In this document: one piece after another, positions 63,522-64,000 of the stretch
Numbering within the stretch: position 1 is the stretch's first letter
Layout: each line of letters opens with the position of its first letter
NCBI GenBank assembly: GCA_963842575.1
Contig: CAWJGS010000001.1
Coordinates: 1 to 64,000, forward strand
Reading direction: 5' to 3'
Source: JACDER01 sp963842575
GTDB taxonomy: Bacteria; Actinomycetota; Thermoleophilia; Gaiellales; Gaiellaceae
DNA: 64,000 nt
Made by a program: the position numbers and the translations under genes
Notes under the pieces: generated by a model
The model's input: only the letters and a program-made list of their open reading frames with translations
What the model was told of the DNA's origin: nothing
Databases searched by the model: none

Positions 63522-63547
63522 CTCAGTGATTATCGTCCCGGGCTGCG
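63522..63547. promoter_or_regulatory. 26-bp divergent promoter between kinase operon and DUF2269 gene
   Basis: Minus-strand GATAAT (63529-63534) lies 7 nt from the kinase ATG, and plus-strand TATCGT (63531-63536) lies 11 nt from the DUF2269 ATG. The two boxes overlap, so the two transcripts probably compete for polymerase. Confidence 0.45.
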
Positions 63548-64000
63548 ATGACGACCTACGACTGGCTCCTGTTCCTGCACGTCACGGGCGCTTTCCTGCT
63601 CGTGGGCGGAGCCGTCGTCGCCGATCGTCCTCGACATAGCGGCACAGAGCCGCGAGCGACCGAGCGAAATAGCGCTCCTGCTGGGCCTGGTCCGGATACC
63701 CGTCGTGGGAATCGTGATCGGAAGCATTCTGCTCCTCGTGTTCGGTTTGTGGCTGGTGGACGAGAGGGGGTACTCCTACGACGAGGCCTGGATCGTGGGC
63801 GCCATCGTTCTCCTGGTCGCAGGCAACGTCGTCGGCGCGCTCGGCGGCCGCCGCGAAGACGCGACGCGCCAACTGGCAGAGGAGCTCGCCGAGAAGGGTG
63901 ACGCTCCAAGCGTCGCCCTCAAACAACGTCTTCGCGACCCGATCTCGCTCATCCTGAGCTACTTCGGCGGCGTGGCGGTCATCGCCGCGCTCGTACTGAT
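63548..64000 (+). CDS. DUF2269-like integral membrane protein, 3' end outside window (frame break at ~63620)
   Basis: The start TTYDWLLFLHVTGAFLLVGG is typical of DUF2269/YufB-like four-helix membrane proteins (LHVxGAFLLVGG). One extra base near 63620 breaks the frame. Past it the protein continues IVLDIAAQSRERPSEIALLL, GIVIGSILLLVFGLWLVDER, DEAWIVGAIVLLVAGNVVGA and a last helix beginning YFGGVAVIAALVLM at the window edge. At least three further helices are visible. The function is unknown. Confidence 0.7.

Overview
The window is a high-GC chromosomal segment with short intergenic gaps and no rRNA, tRNA, CRISPR or insertion sequence that I can see. Several features point to an actinomycete of the Thermoleophilia type (Gaiellales or Solirubrobacterales). 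These are an opcA-zwf pair, an ANTAR regulator with a GAF/HisKA_2 kinase (PdtaS/PdtaR type), a DUF6510 protein beside a sulfite-oxidase-like protein, a SARP regulator, a cytochrome oxidase with cytochrome c fused to subunit II, and many apparently leaderless genes. The taxonomic call is inference from gene content, not a marker-gene result.

Layout. 1-9.8 kb: end of an MMPL transporter, an aldo/keto reductase, a SnoaL-like protein, a SARP/BTAD-NTPase-TPR regulator, a secreted RTX-repeat protein directly behind it, and an LtrA membrane protein. 9.8-23.1 kb: an FAD-linked oxidase and a 72-residue protein sharing a tiny divergent promoter, then a full alpha-glucan (maltodextrin) locus. On the minus strand this has a LacI regulator and an alpha-glucosidase; on the plus strand it has a solute-binding protein, two permeases, a neopullulanase-like GH13, the ABC ATPase and a secreted GH13 amylase. 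23.1-28.4 kb: a lactonase-fold protein coupled to a molybdopterin oxidoreductase, a flavin reductase and DUF6510; an ECF sigma factor with a zf-HC2 anti-sigma; a disulfide-reductase-type flavoprotein. 28.5-39.8 kb: secreted or membrane proteins, two MFS exporters, a cation/H+ antiporter coupled to a GH15 glucosidase, a COG4280-like membrane protein, a CBS protein and an MBL-fold hydrolase. 39.8-43.8 kb: cytochrome c oxidase subunits II and I, heme o synthase and a 40-residue membrane protein. 43.9-48.3 kb: acetyltransferase, creatininase-family amidohydrolase, amidase, MFS transporter and gene fragments. 48.3-56.8 kb: a pentose phosphate operon (rpiB-tal-pgi-gnd-zwf-opcA-small ORF) diverging from transketolase. 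56.8-64 kb: ABC-F ATPase, Erm-like rRNA methylase, ClpS and a PdtaS-YCII-PdtaR-like signalling operon.

Two properties run through the window. First, genes in operons are very often joined by 1-4 nt overlaps using ATG, GTG, TTG and probably CTG starts, while at least sixteen first-in-unit genes have a TAnnnT-like -10 box 6-8 nt before the start codon, the signature of leaderless transcripts. Second, about fourteen otherwise well-conserved genes contain single-base frame breaks, often in homopolymers and including zwf inside an intact operon. I read most of these as uncorrected sequencing indels, not gene decay. I annotate such genes at full length and say where the frame breaks.

Functionally the segment describes an organism that imports and degrades starch-like polymers (secreted amylase, ABC importer, intracellular glucosidases, GH15), feeds glucose 6-phosphate into a complete non-oxidative and nearly complete oxidative pentose phosphate pathway, and respires with a caa3-type oxidase.
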